Below, in pieces: positions 1-9,502 of a stretch of DNA of 64,000 nt (position 1 is its first letter; each line of letters begins with the position of its first letter). A model generated the notes under the pieces. It was given only the letters and a program-made list of their open reading frames with translations, ran no database searches and was not told the origin of the DNA. Position numbers and translations under genes: made by a program. The DNA comes from JANMDS01 sp031430575 (GTDB lineage: Bacteria; Pseudomonadota; Gammaproteobacteria; Burkholderiales; Casimicrobiaceae): assembly GCA_031430575.1 (NCBI GenBank), contig JANPBT010000062.1, forward strand, positions 261,082-325,081, given 5' to 3'.

Positions 1-297
1 CATGTTTTCATAGACCGTCATGTGCGGATAAAGCGCGTAGCTTTGGAAAACCATCGCCACACCGCGTTTCGCAGGCTCGACATTATTGACATTAACGCCA
101 TCGATGAAAAGCTCGCCAGAGCTGACATCCTCTAAACCGGCGACCATGCGTAGAAGCGTAGATTTACCGCAGCCGGAAGGACCTACGAAGACGCAAAATT
201 CACCGGGAGCGATTTGCAGGTTGGCCGCGTTAATGGTCAGCGCCGTGCTGCCGGGGTAGCGCTTGCAGAGATTGCGGAATTCGATGCGCGGGGTCAT
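1..297 (-). CDS. Sugar ABC transporter ATP-binding protein, MalK/UgpC family (3' part off the window)
   Basis: ATPase of a carbohydrate ABC importer, acting at the inner face of the cytoplasmic membrane. The first 99 codons are present. Walker A GPSGCGKST is near residues 38-46, and the Q-loop region FQSYALYPHMTVYEN is near 84-98, which is the usual MalK/UgpC/MsmX wording. Signature, Walker B and the C-terminal TOBE domain lie beyond the window. The ATG lies 7 bases downstream of the alpha-glucosidase stop, so it is the last visible gene of the binding protein, MalF, MalG, alpha-glucosidase operon. Family assignment is firm. The sugar (maltodextrin or other alpha-glucoside) is inferred from the neighbours. 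Confidence 0.93.
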   Translation of the reverse strand, partial: MTPRIEFRNLCKRYPGSTALTINAANLQIAPGEFCVFVGPSGCGKSTLLRMVAGLEDVSSGELFIDGVNVNNVEPAKRGVAMVFQSYALYPHMTVYENM

Positions 298-304
298 TTC
301 AATC

Positions 305-1936
305 TCATTTCAGCGTTGCAATGAGCCCCGACCATGGTGCAAAGCCTGCACCACTTGCGGTTTGTTCGGCACCTGTTAATTTTGTCGCTGTCAAGACTTC
401 AGCGATCATCATTTCTGCGGGTAGGGTCAATGAAGCGGCGTCAGCGCTGAAATTGAACGCACAGAGCACCTTTTCTGCGCCGCAGGTACGCACAAATGCG
501 AAGACCTGTGGGTGCTTTGGGAGCAACGCCATGTCGCCGTCGATCAATGTGCGCTGGGTTTTGCGCCAATGCAGAAAGTTGCGGTAAAAATTAAGCAGCG
601 AGGCTGCATCGCTGTCTTGCGTATCGACAGCCAATGCTTTTTGCGCGTCTGAAATGGGTAGCCACGGCTTAGAATTTCCGCTACCAAATCCGGCATCGGC
701 ATGCTTCGATTCCCAGACAAAGGGCGTGCGGCAGCCGTCTCGACCTTTGAATTCTGGCCACATCGTAATTCCAAACGGATCTTGCAAGTCTTCAAATGCG
801 AGATCAGCTTCTTCCAAGCCGAGCTCGTCTCCTTGATAAATGCAAGGTGAGCCGCGCAGAGAAAGCTGCATGGCGGCGGCGATGCGCAGTTTTTGCGGGT
901 TGCCATTCCAGCGCGAGGCTAATCGCATCACGTCGTGATTGGCCAATGCCCACGATGGCCAGCCATCGCCAACTTTTTCACCGAATTGACGGAACGTATC
1001 GTGCAAGAAATTTGCATCGTGCGCTGCGCCGAGTAAGTCAAAGCTATACGCCATATGCAGCTTATCGCCGCCTTGCGTATATTCGGCCATGCGCCCGAGG
1101 CTGTCGTCGCAACCAATTTCGCCGACCATTGTGGTGTCGCGATATTGATCGAGCAGGGCGCGGAGCTTGCGCAAAAAACCCAGATTTTCTGGGCGACTTT
1201 TATCGTAAATATGGGCTTGCCAGCTATACGGGTTTGTTTGCTGAGTAGACGGATGGTCGTTGGCGCCTGCGCGTGGCGGGTTATCGCGCAATTGCGGATC
1301 ATGAAAGTAGAAATTCACCGTATCAAGCCGATAGCCATCGACGCCCAAATCGAGCCAAAACTTTACGGTGGTTAAAAGCGCGTCTTGCACCTCAGGATTG
1401 TGGAAGTTTAGATCGGGCTGGCTGGCTAAGAAATTATGAAAATAATACTGACAACGCGCGGTATCCCATGTCCAAGCGCTACCGCCAAAAATGGAAAGCC
1501 AATTATTGGGCGGAGTGCCATCAGGCTTTGCATCTGCCCATACAAACCAATCGCTCTTGGCGTTGGTTTTGCGCTTGCGGCTTTCTTCAAACCACGGATG
1601 GACATCGGATGTATGCGATAACACCTGATCGATGATCACTTTTAATCCGTGCGCATGTGCCCCATCGACCATTGCTTTGAAGTCAGCCAGCGATCCAAAA
1701 ATAGGATCAACATCGCAATAGTCTGAGACGTCGTAGCCGAAATCTTTCATCGGGCTTTTGAAAATCGGAGATAGCCAGATGGCGTCAACCCCGAGCTTTG
1801 CGACATAGCCTAAGCTCGCGGTAATGCCTGGAATATCGCCGACGCCATCGCCATTACCATCACGAAAAGAGCGCGGGTAGATTTGATAAATAACGCCGCC
1901 GCGCCACCAATTACTGTTCTCAGCTTTTTGAATCAT
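305..1936 (-). CDS. Alpha-glucosidase, glycoside hydrolase family 13 (oligo-1,6-glucosidase type)
   Basis: Cytoplasmic GH13 hydrolase of 543 residues with no signal peptide, expected to release glucose from imported malto- or isomalto-oligosaccharides. The start WWRGGVIYQIYPRSF is typical of the alpha-glucosidase/oligo-1,6-glucosidase branch. Catalytic residues are visible: nucleophile D205 in GYRLDTVNF, acid/base E273 in VGEIG, and stabiliser D335 in NHD. The gene sits between malG and the ABC ATPase with gaps under 10 bases, so it is cotranscribed with the importer. Near its C-terminus a dispersed-repeat copy encodes RTCGAEK. Exact linkage preference (alpha-1,4 or alpha-1,6) cannot be read from sequence. 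Confidence 0.93.
   Translation of the reverse strand: MIQKAENSNWWRGGVIYQIYPRSFRDGNGDGVGDIPGITASLGYVAKLGVDAIWLSPIFKSPMKDFGYDVSDYCDVDPIFGSLADFKAMVDGAHAHGLKVIIDQVLSHTSDVHPWFEESRKRKTNAKSDWFVWADAKPDGTPPNNWLSIFGGSAWTWDTARCQYYFHNFLASQPDLNFHNPEVQDALLTTVKFWLDLGVDGYRLDTVNFYFHDPQLRDNPPRAGANDHPSTQQTNPYSWQAHIYDKSRPENLGFLRKLRALLDQYRDTTMVGEIGCDDSLGRMAEYTQGGDKLHMAYSFDLLGAAHDANFLHDTFRQFGEKVGDGWPSWALANHDVMRLASRWNGNPQKLRIAAAMQLSLRGSPCIYQGDELGLEEADLAFEDLQDPFGITMWPEFKGRDGCRTPFVWESKHADAGFGSGNSKPWLPISDAQKALAVDTQDSDAASLLNFYRNFLHWRKTQRTLIDGDMALLPKHPQVFAFVRTCGAEKVLCAFNFSADAASLTLPAEMMIAEVLTATKLTGAEQTASGAGFAPWSGLIATLK
473..489 (+). repeat. Dispersed 17-bp repeat, forward, in alpha-glucosidase
   Basis: Centre CTGCGCCGCAG at 475-485, followed by GTAC instead of GTAT. 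The gene reads it on the minus strand as TCGAE. Confidence 0.8.
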
Positions 1937-1945
1937 GATTTAGAG

Positions 1946-2782
1946 TTAACCTTTGATAGCGCCAGCCGTGAGGCCAGAGACAATTTTCTTTTGAAAAACG
2001 AGTACGAGGAGCAAGAGCGGAATCGTGACGATGACCGATGCCGCCATGATGCTGCCCCATGGCAGCTCAAAAGCGGTATCACCGGCAATCATCGATAAAC
2101 CGACCGGAACTGTGCGTCGGGTATCGTCGGCAACGAACGTCAGCGCGAATAGAAATTCATTCCAGGCGCCGATGAACGCGAGCAAGCCGGTGGAAACGAG
2201 CGCGGGCCACAACAGCGGCATGAAGACTTGAAAAATAATGCGTAGCGGCCCGCAGCCATCCATGATCGCCGCTTCTTCTAATTCGTTGGGCAACTCGCGC
2301 ATAAACGTGGTTAATATCCAGACCGTAAATGGAAGCGTAAATACCGTATACGGCACGACCAAGCCGAGTGTTTGGTTATAGAGCCCCATCGATCGAATCA
2401 ACTCGAACATGCCCGACAAAATTGCGACTTGCGGGAACATGCTCACGCCTAAAATCGTCATCAGCAAAAGCTCTTTGCCTTTGAAGCGAATACGACCCAA
2501 TGCGTAGGCGGCCGTCAGGCTAATCATCATCGCCAAACTGACGGTGACGGTGGCAACCAAAATGGAATTGCCCAGTTGCTGGCCGAAAGTCTGCCGACCA
2601 CTGAAAAGCCCAAGATAGTTGCTGATCGATGGCGCGCTCGGCCACATCGAAACTTCATACACAGCGTTGCCGACTTTGAGCGACGAAGTAATTACATACA
2701 AAAACGGAATCACCGCAATGGCGACAACTATTGCTGCGGCGCAATAAATGGCTAGGGTGCCCCACCAAGGACGATGGTTCAC
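1946..2782 (-). CDS. Sugar ABC transporter permease, MalG type
   Basis: Inner-membrane permease subunit of the carbohydrate importer, 278 residues, with about six hydrophobic segments. The EAA loop that docks on the ATPase is EEAAIMDGCGPLRIIFQVFMP near residues 175-195. A MalG-type opening (short N-terminus, then a first helix with AIVVAIAVIPFLYVITSSL) is present. Its start overlaps the malF stop by 4 bases (ATGA), implying coupled translation. Substrate is inferred from the amylolytic neighbours. Confidence 0.93.
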   Translation of the reverse strand: MNHRPWWGTLAIYCAAAIVVAIAVIPFLYVITSSLKVGNAVYEVSMWPSAPSISNYLGLFSGRQTFGQQLGNSILVATVTVSLAMMISLTAAYALGRIRFKGKELLLMTILGVSMFPQVAILSGMFELIRSMGLYNQTLGLVVPYTVFTLPFTVWILTTFMRELPNELEEAAIMDGCGPLRIIFQVFMPLLWPALVSTGLLAFIGAWNEFLFALTFVADDTRRTVPVGLSMIAGDTAFELPWGSIMAASVIVTIPLLLLVLVFQKKIVSGLTAGAIKG

Positions 2783-3696
2783 TTGCTATCCTCCGCGAGC
2801 TTGACACGCGCGCCACGCACAAAAATGAACGCTGAAAGCATGATGAGCAAAAACAGGGATGTGGAGGCGGCCGAACCAAAGCCCACGTTGCCGTTATCAA
2901 CCATTTCACGGCGCACAAAACCGGACATGCTGATGGTGCTGCTGTTGTTGGATGTCAAGATATAAATCAAATCAAACACGCGCAACGCATCAAGCAGCCG
3001 AAAGACCATGGCCACGAGCAACGCATTGCGAATCAGTGGAAGCGTGACTTTAAAGAAAACGCGCAATGGATGCACGCCATCGACCTTGGCCGCTTCGTAG
3101 CAATCTTTTGGCAGCGTTTGCAACGCGGCCAGGCAAAGTAGCGCCATGAAGGGCACCGTTTTCCAGACATCAACGGCCACCACCGTCGCCATCGCGTATT
3201 GCGCGTCCGCGGTCCACGCCAATTTCTGCGAAATGATGCGGAGTTTTTCGAGCCATTCGTTGATGATGCCAAATTGATCGTGGAGCATCCATTGCCACAT
3301 CTTGGCTGAAACGATCGTGGGGATTGCCCACGGGATCAATACCGCTGTGCGTACGAGCGTGCGGCCTCTAAATTCTTGATTGAGCAGCATTGCCAAGCCG
3401 AGGCCGAGCACCGTTTCAAGCACGACTGAGACCGCTGCAAATTTGAAGGTATTACGAATGGAAGTGCCCCAATCGCTCTTCCAAAATCCATCGGTGTAAT
3501 TGGGGTTTGCGAACAATCCAAATTCACCGAAATAGTTTTCAAGACCGATCCAGCGGCTGGATTCCAAATTATTGAGATTGGTCTCGGTAAAGCTAAACCA
3601 AATCGAGCGGGCGAGTGGCCACGCCGCGACAGCGATCATCAATATGATCGTCGGCGCTAAAAACGCCCAAGCGATGCGGCTGCTGCGGGCTACCAC
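2779..3696 (-). CDS. Sugar ABC transporter permease, MalF type
   Basis: Second membrane subunit of the importer, 305 residues. The EAA motif is YEAAKVDGVHPLRVFFKVTLP. A first membrane segment lies near residues 8-28 (AFLAPTIILMIAVAAWPLA), followed by the usual periplasmic loop. It overlaps the binding-protein gene upstream by 7 bases and malG downstream by 4, so the three genes are one translational unit. Compared with E. coli MalF (over 500 residues) it lacks the large periplasmic insertion, as in most MalF/UgpA-type permeases. Confidence 0.93.
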   Translation of the reverse strand: MVARSSRIAWAFLAPTIILMIAVAAWPLARSIWFSFTETNLNNLESSRWIGLENYFGEFGLFANPNYTDGFWKSDWGTSIRNTFKFAAVSVVLETVLGLGLAMLLNQEFRGRTLVRTAVLIPWAIPTIVSAKMWQWMLHDQFGIINEWLEKLRIISQKLAWTADAQYAMATVVAVDVWKTVPFMALLCLAALQTLPKDCYEAAKVDGVHPLRVFFKVTLPLIRNALLVAMVFRLLDALRVFDLIYILTSNNSSTISMSGFVRREMVDNGNVGFGSAASTSLFLLIMLSAFIFVRGARVKLAEDSK

Positions 3697-4961
3697 TTAT
3701 TGCGTTTGATTTGATTGAGCCGACCTTCGAGTTTTTTCAGTGCATCCTCAGCTTTTGCCTTGCCTGAAAGCACTTCATGCGAAGCATCCCAAAATGCTTG
3801 GCTGACTTCGGGGTATTTCAACCCGGTCACCGTCGTTGGGCGGGCCACAGAATTGGCAAAAACATCTTCCAAACTCGCCATAAACGGATTGGCTGCGCCG
3901 ACTTCTTTGTCGCGATAAGTATCGGGGCGTGTTGGGTTGAAAGATCCGCGGATTGCGCGGTCTTTTTGGGTCGCAGCATTAGTCATATAGAGCACCAAAT
4001 CGGCTGCGGCATCTGGGTTTTTGCTGTATTTGCTCACGGCGAGATTCCAGCCGCCAAGGGTTGCGGCTCCTTGCTTTGCGCCGGCTTGCTTTGGCAGCGG
4101 GGCCACGCCTACTTTGCCTTTGATCGGGCTTTCAGATTTTTGCGAAAGGGAATAGGCGTAAGGCCAATTGCGCATGAACGCAGATTTGCCATTTTGGAAA
4201 ACGCCCCGTGCTTCTTCTTCTGAATAATTTAATACGCCTTTTGGCGCAATCGTGCCGATCCAGCCCGCGGCCATCGTCAGCGCCTTTGCAGCGCTTGGAT
4301 TATTGATGGTCACTTTGCCGTCGGCGTCAATGATCGTGCCGCCGCCATAGCTGGAGACCCACTCAAGTGCGTTGCAGCTCAGGCCTTCGTAGGCTTTCGC
4401 TTGAAATACAAATCCTTGAAAATCTTTATCGCCCGCAGTGCGTTCGCCGTCTTGAATTTTTTTGGCTGCCGCGGCGAACTCATCCCACGTTTGCGGGATT
4501 TTTAAGCCATATTTATCGAGCAAATCTTTGCGGTAATAAAGCAAACCGGCATCCGTGTACCACGGAACGCCCAATAATTTTCCGCCTACGGTGTTGTTGG
4601 CGACGATGGCGGGGAAGTGTGATTTCGTCGCATCGCCTGCATATTTTGTGAGATCAAGTAAATGATCGCGGAGCACACCCGGCCACACAATATCCATCAA
4701 CAACACGTCAACTTCAGAGGCCTTGGCGGCAAATTGTTGCCGGTAGAGCGCGAGCGCTTCGGTTGGGTTGTTTGGTGGGGAATAGCTCCTTACGGTGTTG
4801 CCTGTTTTCTTGGCCCAGGCTTCGGCATGTTTCTGGCAAAACTCTACATCGTTGCCGCTGGAGCCGCATGCAATGGTCACCGTGACGGCATGCGCTGCGA
4901 GGGAAAATACACTCATACCTGCGGCGCAGATTTGGGCAATTTGACCGGTAATTTTTAGCAT
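3690..4961 (-). CDS. Extracellular sugar-binding protein of the ABC importer (family 1)
   Basis: Periplasmic binding protein that would deliver oligosaccharide to the MalFG-type permeases. I place the start at the ATG at 4961 because GGAGA lies just upstream (4967-4971 region). Two in-frame upstream codons (4988, 5000) lack such a site and would run through a CAATCGATTG operator. The product has 423 residues. The signal peptide MLKITGQIAQICAAGM...AAHA has its hydrophobic core partly encoded by a copy of the dispersed repeat (ICAAGM). The rest (WPGVLRDHLLDLTKYAG, VPWYTDAGLLYYRKDLLDKYG) is typical of family-1 solute-binding proteins. It is the first gene of the importer operon. Confidence 0.92.
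   Translation of the reverse strand: MLKITGQIAQICAAGMSVFSLAAHAVTVTIACGSSGNDVEFCQKHAEAWAKKTGNTVRSYSPPNNPTEALALYRQQFAAKASEVDVLLMDIVWPGVLRDHLLDLTKYAGDATKSHFPAIVANNTVGGKLLGVPWYTDAGLLYYRKDLLDKYGLKIPQTWDEFAAAAKKIQDGERTAGDKDFQGFVFQAKAYEGLSCNALEWVSSYGGGTIIDADGKVTINNPSAAKALTMAAGWIGTIAPKGVLNYSEEEARGVFQNGKSAFMRNWPYAYSLSQKSESPIKGKVGVAPLPKQAGAKQGAATLGGWNLAVSKYSKNPDAAADLVLYMTNAATQKDRAIRGSFNPTRPDTYRDKEVGAANPFMASLEDVFANSVARPTTVTGLKYPEVSQAFWDASHEVLSGKAKAEDALKKLEGRLNQIKRNKW
4915..4931 (-). repeat. Dispersed repeat, reverse orientation, in binding-protein signal peptide
   Basis: Centre at 4919-4929. It is read by the gene as QICAAGM, inside the hydrophobic core of the signal peptide. Confidence 0.9.
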
Positions 4962-4975
4962 TTTTCGTCTCCTTA

Positions 4976-4985
4976 CAATCGATTG
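4976..4985. promoter_or_regulatory. CAATCGATTG palindrome, candidate LacI-family operator upstream of the sugar-binding gene
   Basis: A 10-base perfect palindrome with central CG in the context TTACAATCGATTGCAT, 15 bases upstream of the binding-protein ATG. Near-identical sites occur at 15007, 15071 and 15094 upstream of the TonB receptor. A palindrome with a central CG is typical of LacI/GalR-family operators. No LacI-family gene is in the window, so the regulator is inferred. Confidence 0.5.
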
Positions 4986-5006
4986 CATAATATTTTTCAC
5001 AGTGTA

Positions 5007-7757
5007 TCAAGGTGCTCGGGTTTTAGTCCACACCACAGCACTGCGCGGAGGAATAAAAAATGCACCCGTCCCACTGTCAAACTTGGCTTCGCGGCGCAGC
5101 GTCGTGTTTGTCGAATCTAAGTGGACTTGATGTAGCCGCAACGGCATGTTTTGGGTACTTTCAAGCGTAATTTGCGCGGATTTATCGTCGGCGTTCAAGA
5201 AATAGTAAATCTCCCGAATTTCACCCTCGCTTAAATCATTTCCGTTGAGATGGCCAACGATGAGCGTCGGCACGGCGCTTACGCCAACGTTGTGGAATGT
5301 CAAACGCTTTTGCAGCTCAGATGCGCTCGCGATTCGAAAGAGGGGCGAGCTGGCGCGAATCGCAAGCCAATCGCGCATCGCGTCGCGCGTAGCCAAAACA
5401 TCTGCGCGGGTTATTTTGATCGATGCATCGGCTAAGATTGGTGTGAATAATGCGTAGTTCTGGCCGTTATCGTGTTTGCGGGGCAGCCCGCGCGCCCAGC
5501 CATTATCGTGGTAACTCCAATCAATTGCGTTAAAGGCATCACCAGAATCAAAACTATTGCTGTCCAGCGATTTCGAGCGCAAGATATCAATGCCCGCATG
5601 GAAGTAAGCCACGCCTTGACTCAGCGCGGTGAGGGCAATGCCGAGGCTTTGTACGCGCGCCCGATCTGCGCTGGAGGTTTCGCGCGGAAGACGCACCGCG
5701 TTGAGATCAAAAAGCGTGTGGTTATCGTGATTCTCAACGTAATTCACGGCTTCGTTTGGTGAAGCGGTATACCCAGCGGGCGCACCCCGATAGTCAATGG
5801 CAGAAAGGGGAGCGGCTGCGATTGTGAAGTCTGCAACCGAGCCTGCAAGCCCTGCGCGAATCCAGTCGGCTTCTTGTTGGCGCTCAGCGATGGGGCGGGC
5901 TGCATTTGCCGCGCCGCCATTGAGCCAACCTTGACGCGTCAACAGCAAATCACCGCTGTCGTTAAACGCACCCCCGCGCGCGCCATCGCGCAGCCGATCA
6001 TTGAAGCTCGCGATACCGCTGCCGCGAAGGGCGCGCTGCTCGGCTTGCACGAAGCGCTTACCATTTTCGACCTCACCAAAATTCCAGCCTTCGCCGATGA
6101 TGTTGATGGAGGTGCCCGCAACCGCATTGATGCGCGCTTGCAGTCGCTCCATCGCTGCCCGCGGCTGATGGCCCATCAAGTCAAAGCGAAAGCTATCCAT
6201 CGCGTAGTGTTGCGTCCAGAGCGCGACTGAATCGATCATCAGTTTTTCCATCATCAGATGTTCGGTCGCGGTGTTGTCGCAGCAGGTCGAGCGCTCGACT
6301 TCACCTGCGGCGTTAAGGCGATGGTAATAGCCCGGCACGATCCGATCGAGCACGCTTTTCGCGTTTTGGCCCGAGGCGGAGGTATGGTTGTAAACCAAAT
6401 CCATACCGACCCGTAGCCCCATTTTCTTTAGCGCCAACACCATCGCCCGCAGCTCGCGGACGCGCGTGGCACCATCATTGGCGTCGCTTGCGTAACTGCC
6501 CTCAGGAGCGTTGAAGTGAAATGGATCGTAACCCCAGTTGTAGCAATCTCTATCGGCCATCTTTGATATTGCGGCTTGCAATGCCTCGCCTGTGGGCGAA
6601 ATCTGCGCCGCAGGTATTTCTATCTTTTCAATGCAACCGATCTCCGGTATCGTCGCAATATCAAAAATCGGAAGCAGATGAATGTCGGTCAACCCCGCTT
6701 TTGCCAGACCACGCAGATGAGCCGCGCCATTGCTTTGATCTTCGGTGAACGCCAAATATTTGCCTCGCCACGCGGACCGCACTGTGGTGTCGGCAACTGA
6801 AAAATCGCGAACGTGCAGCTCGTAAATCGAAAGATCGGCATTACCCCGCAATGCTCTGCGTTTTGGCATTGCGTCCCAGCCTGCGGGCTTGGTTGCCGCA
6901 TCATCAAGATTGAGGATGACACTGCGCGCGCCATCAGCGGTTACGCTGATTGAATATGGATCGGTAACACGCTGCAACACGCGGCCAACGCTTGGAACCT
7001 CGACGTCTACCAAATAGCGATAGAGTTTGCCCCGATGATCTCCGGCGCGCGCGATGCTCCAGGCGCCGGTTTTCGCATCGCGTCGCATCGGGTGAACGGT
7101 TGCGCGATCCCCCGTGCTGTAAAGGCATAAGGCAACGGAATACGCCGTAGGCGCCCAGAGTTTAAATTTCGAGTCGCGCGCACTCGCTTTCACACCTAGG
7201 TCTGGAATACGTTGGGCATCCGCATAGAGATCATCCAACGCGCCAGCGATTTGCAATCGGGTTTGAGCCAATGTTTTGCCCCCTTCGCCATTGACACTTT
7301 CATGATGACGAAGCGTTGCCCCGCTTCGCAGCATTGCCTTGATGAGGTCGCCTTCGGTCTGAATTCGTGCCCCGAGCAGAAAACGACTGAAGTTGCTATT
7401 TATCTTTCTGCCAATATTTGCGGAGACGCGTAACCGCGCGCCGCTCCCCATCCAGCGATAGCGGTATTCGGTGTCATGATCCAAAATAGACTTATCGGGC
7501 TCCAATACGATAACGATGATTTGATCGTTGGCCATCGTTGCTTCGAGCGTAAAGACGCCCTCACTCGAATCGCGCCCGGGCCACAAGATACGCGCGCCAT
7601 CGATCCACGCCGCCTCGGCTGGAAGCTTTTTTCGATTTGGGGCAATGACGTGCGCAAACTCGGTCGATTTACAGTCCGCAACCGTCATGGCGACCGAAAT
7701 CTGCGCCGCAGGTATTTGGCTTAACGCAATAAACAGAGTGGCGATAAAGTGGCGCAT
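5007..7757 (-). CDS. Pullulanase-type alpha-1,6-glucosidase, secreted
   Basis: GH13 debranching enzyme of about 916 residues that cleaves alpha-1,6 branch points of pullulan, starch or glycogen fragments, probably in the periplasm or outside. Order: signal peptide (MRHFIATLFIALSQIPAAQISVA), a beta-rich N-terminal region, a CBM48-like domain around residues 190-285, then the catalytic barrel. The hallmark YNWGYDPFHFNAPEGSYA is near 406-423, the nucleophile is in DSFRFDLMGH (about D526), and the acid/base in GEGW (about E556). YVENHDNH supplies the third Asp. I use ATG 7757; an in-frame TTG at 7763 is possible and neither has a clear ribosome site. It carries two dispersed-repeat copies (IPAAQI in the signal peptide and near residue 381). 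It precedes the importer operon and diverges from the amylase gene. Confidence 0.93.
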   Translation of the reverse strand: MRHFIATLFIALSQIPAAQISVAMTVADCKSTEFAHVIAPNRKKLPAEAAWIDGARILWPGRDSSEGVFTLEATMANDQIIVIVLEPDKSILDHDTEYRYRWMGSGARLRVSANIGRKINSNFSRFLLGARIQTEGDLIKAMLRSGATLRHHESVNGEGGKTLAQTRLQIAGALDDLYADAQRIPDLGVKASARDSKFKLWAPTAYSVALCLYSTGDRATVHPMRRDAKTGAWSIARAGDHRGKLYRYLVDVEVPSVGRVLQRVTDPYSISVTADGARSVILNLDDAATKPAGWDAMPKRRALRGNADLSIYELHVRDFSVADTTVRSAWRGKYLAFTEDQSNGAAHLRGLAKAGLTDIHLLPIFDIATIPEIGCIEKIEIPAAQISPTGEALQAAISKMADRDCYNWGYDPFHFNAPEGSYASDANDGATRVRELRAMVLALKKMGLRVGMDLVYNHTSASGQNAKSVLDRIVPGYYHRLNAAGEVERSTCCDNTATEHLMMEKLMIDSVALWTQHYAMDSFRFDLMGHQPRAAMERLQARINAVAGTSINIIGEGWNFGEVENGKRFVQAEQRALRGSGIASFNDRLRDGARGGAFNDSGDLLLTRQGWLNGGAANAARPIAERQQEADWIRAGLAGSVADFTIAAAPLSAIDYRGAPAGYTASPNEAVNYVENHDNHTLFDLNAVRLPRETSSADRARVQSLGIALTALSQGVAYFHAGIDILRSKSLDSNSFDSGDAFNAIDWSYHDNGWARGLPRKHDNGQNYALFTPILADASIKITRADVLATRDAMRDWLAIRASSPLFRIASASELQKRLTFHNVGVSAVPTLIVGHLNGNDLSEGEIREIYYFLNADDKSAQITLESTQNMPLRLHQVHLDSTNTTLRREAKFDSGTGAFFIPPRSAVVWTKTRAP
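6601..6617 (+). repeat. Dispersed repeat, forward, in pullulanase
   Basis: Centre at 6603-6613. The gene reads EIPAAQISP on the minus strand. Confidence 0.92.
7699..7715 (+). repeat. Dispersed repeat, forward, in pullulanase signal peptide
   Basis: Centre at 7701-7711. It encodes QIPAAQIS at the end of the signal peptide, where PAAQ resembles a signal-peptidase site. Confidence 0.92.
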
Positions 7758-7838
7758 GATCAATGAACGAGATGAATAAAAATATAGTTTACGAACGTTA
7801 GAATCTTGCTTTGCTTTTTAAATCTTGAAATCACTTTT

Positions 7839-9425
7839 ATGCGCGTTAAGTTCGCTTTAGTCACCATAGTCTCACTTCTAATTGCCGCGTGCTCAGGGCG
7901 GATGAATCTGCCACTAAAAGGTGCAGCGCTTCAATATTTGCCCATAGATGTGAGCGCGGTAGCGCAGGCGGGTGCGGCGAGCGCATTACCGGCAGGCTGG
8001 CAGCATGGCGGGGTGATGGAAATTTTCGTGCGCGCCTATTCTGACAGCGATGGTGATGGCATCGGTGATCTAAAGGGATTGATATCAAAGCTCGATTACT
8101 TAGGTGCGCTCGGCGTAAAGGGGATTTGGCTCATGCCAATCCATCCGAGCGAAGATCGCGATCACGGCTACGCGGTGACCGATTACCGTGCCATTGCCCC
8201 GGAATTTGGCACGCTCGCCGATTTCGATGAATTGGTCGTGCAAGCCCATCGGCGAGGCATCGGTGTGATTCTGGATTACGTGATTAACCACAGCGCCCGG
8301 GCGCATCCGATGTTTCAAGACGCGATGACAAATCTGCAAAGCCCGTATCGTGATTGGTATGTGTGGCAGCGTAGCGCGCCGCCAGATTGGCGCATTTTTG
8401 GCAGATCGCCTTGGCACGCTACGACAACAGGCGCGTACTTTGCGCAGTTTGATGTATCGATGCCCGATTGGAACTTTCGCAACCCCGCAGTGCTGAAATT
8501 TCATCAAGACAATCTCCGTTTTTGGCTCAATCGCGGCGTTGATGGCGTACGCTTTGATGCTGTCGCGCACTTAATTGAGAACGGTGAAGGCGCAACCTAC
8601 GATCAGGACGACAATTTAGCGCTCGTGCGCGCGCTACGCGAAACCATTAGCGCTTACGACAATCGATTTATGGTGGTGGAATCCACCGCGCGCGGCGAAG
8701 TCTACGGCGCGGCGAACGTCGGTGGAAGTGCATTCGCGTTTGGGCTGAATGGCGAAATCATCAAAGCGGCGCGCGGGGATGCTTCGGCGCTGGCAAAAAT
8801 GGCCCGTCATCCCATGTTGCAACCTCAAATGGCGACCTTTTTGGGCAATCATGATGAATTTGCCGGCCGCCGACTCTGGAATCAATTTGACGGCAACCTC
8901 TCACTCTACAAACTCGCTGCCGCCGCATTGTTAACGCTGCCGGGCGCGCCTTTTATCTATTACGGCGAAGAAATTGGCATGTCTGGCGTGCGCGGGCTTT
9001 TAGGCGATCCGAGCTTGCGTGCGCCAATGAGCTGGGCGCCTGATGCGCAGACCGCCGGCTTTACGACGGGCACGCCATTTCGCGCGCTCGCCGACAACGC
9101 GAGCATCCAAAACGCGCGTAACCAATTCGGCGTCGTTGATTCGCTTCACTCTTTTTACAGCGCGCTCCTTGCCTTACGCAACGACCGCCTGTCGCTGCAC
9201 TCAGGCCGCTACGAAAATCCACAAGTCGATGGGCAGGTATTGAGCTTTCAGCGACTGCTCGGCGATGAGCGCACGTTAGTCGTGATTAACTTTAGCGAGG
9301 CTGCCGCAGCGATTCCCCGAAATGGCGCACCGGAGCGTGCAGGTTTACGCCAGATTTTTCCGCGAGGAAGCGCCGTGAGTCCATTGATTCCGGCGCAGAG
9401 CGTGCGGGTGTTTGCGATCGATTGA
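7839..9425 (+). CDS. Alpha-amylase family lipoprotein, GH13
   Basis: Membrane-anchored GH13 enzyme expected to cut starch or maltodextrin at the cell envelope. The ATG at 7839 gives a short lipoprotein signal with lipobox LIAAC, Cys at residue 18. The barrel follows: IFVRAYSDSDGDGIGDLKG, DYVINH, nucleophile D240 in DGVRFDAV, acid/base E281 in FMVVESTARG, and stabiliser D339 in NHDE. Length is 528 residues. It is divergent from pullulanase with a gap of about 80 bases that should hold both promoters. A hairpin made of two dispersed-repeat copies follows the stop codon. Substrate specificity (amylase, cyclomaltodextrinase or glucosidase) is not certain. Confidence 0.9.
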   Translation: MRVKFALVTIVSLLIAACSGRMNLPLKGAALQYLPIDVSAVAQAGAASALPAGWQHGGVMEIFVRAYSDSDGDGIGDLKGLISKLDYLGALGVKGIWLMPIHPSEDRDHGYAVTDYRAIAPEFGTLADFDELVVQAHRRGIGVILDYVINHSARAHPMFQDAMTNLQSPYRDWYVWQRSAPPDWRIFGRSPWHATTTGAYFAQFDVSMPDWNFRNPAVLKFHQDNLRFWLNRGVDGVRFDAVAHLIENGEGATYDQDDNLALVRALRETISAYDNRFMVVESTARGEVYGAANVGGSAFAFGLNGEIIKAARGDASALAKMARHPMLQPQMATFLGNHDEFAGRRLWNQFDGNLSLYKLAAAALLTLPGAPFIYYGEEIGMSGVRGLLGDPSLRAPMSWAPDAQTAGFTTGTPFRALADNASIQNARNQFGVVDSLHSFYSALLALRNDRLSLHSGRYENPQVDGQVLSFQRLLGDERTLVVINFSEAAAAIPRNGAPERAGLRQIFPRGSAVSPLIPAQSVRVFAID

Positions 9426-9444
9426 GCACCCTGCTGGCGGCATT

Positions 9445-9461
9445 TTCTGCGCCGCAGGTAT
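9445..9461 (+). repeat. Dispersed repeat, forward, left arm of intergenic hairpin
   Basis: Centre at 9447-9457. It pairs with the reverse copy at 9487-9503. Confidence 0.93.
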
Positions 9462-9502
9462 GATGCCTCTATCGAGAAAAATTCATCTACCTGCGGCGCA
9501 GA
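9446..9502. terminator. Stem-loop formed by an inverted pair of dispersed repeats after the amylase gene
   Basis: Arms 9446-9460 and 9488-9502 pair perfectly over 15 bases with a 27-base loop. GATG/CATC can extend the stem past one bulge. Only three T residues follow on the plus strand, so termination is plausible but not canonical. Confidence 0.5.
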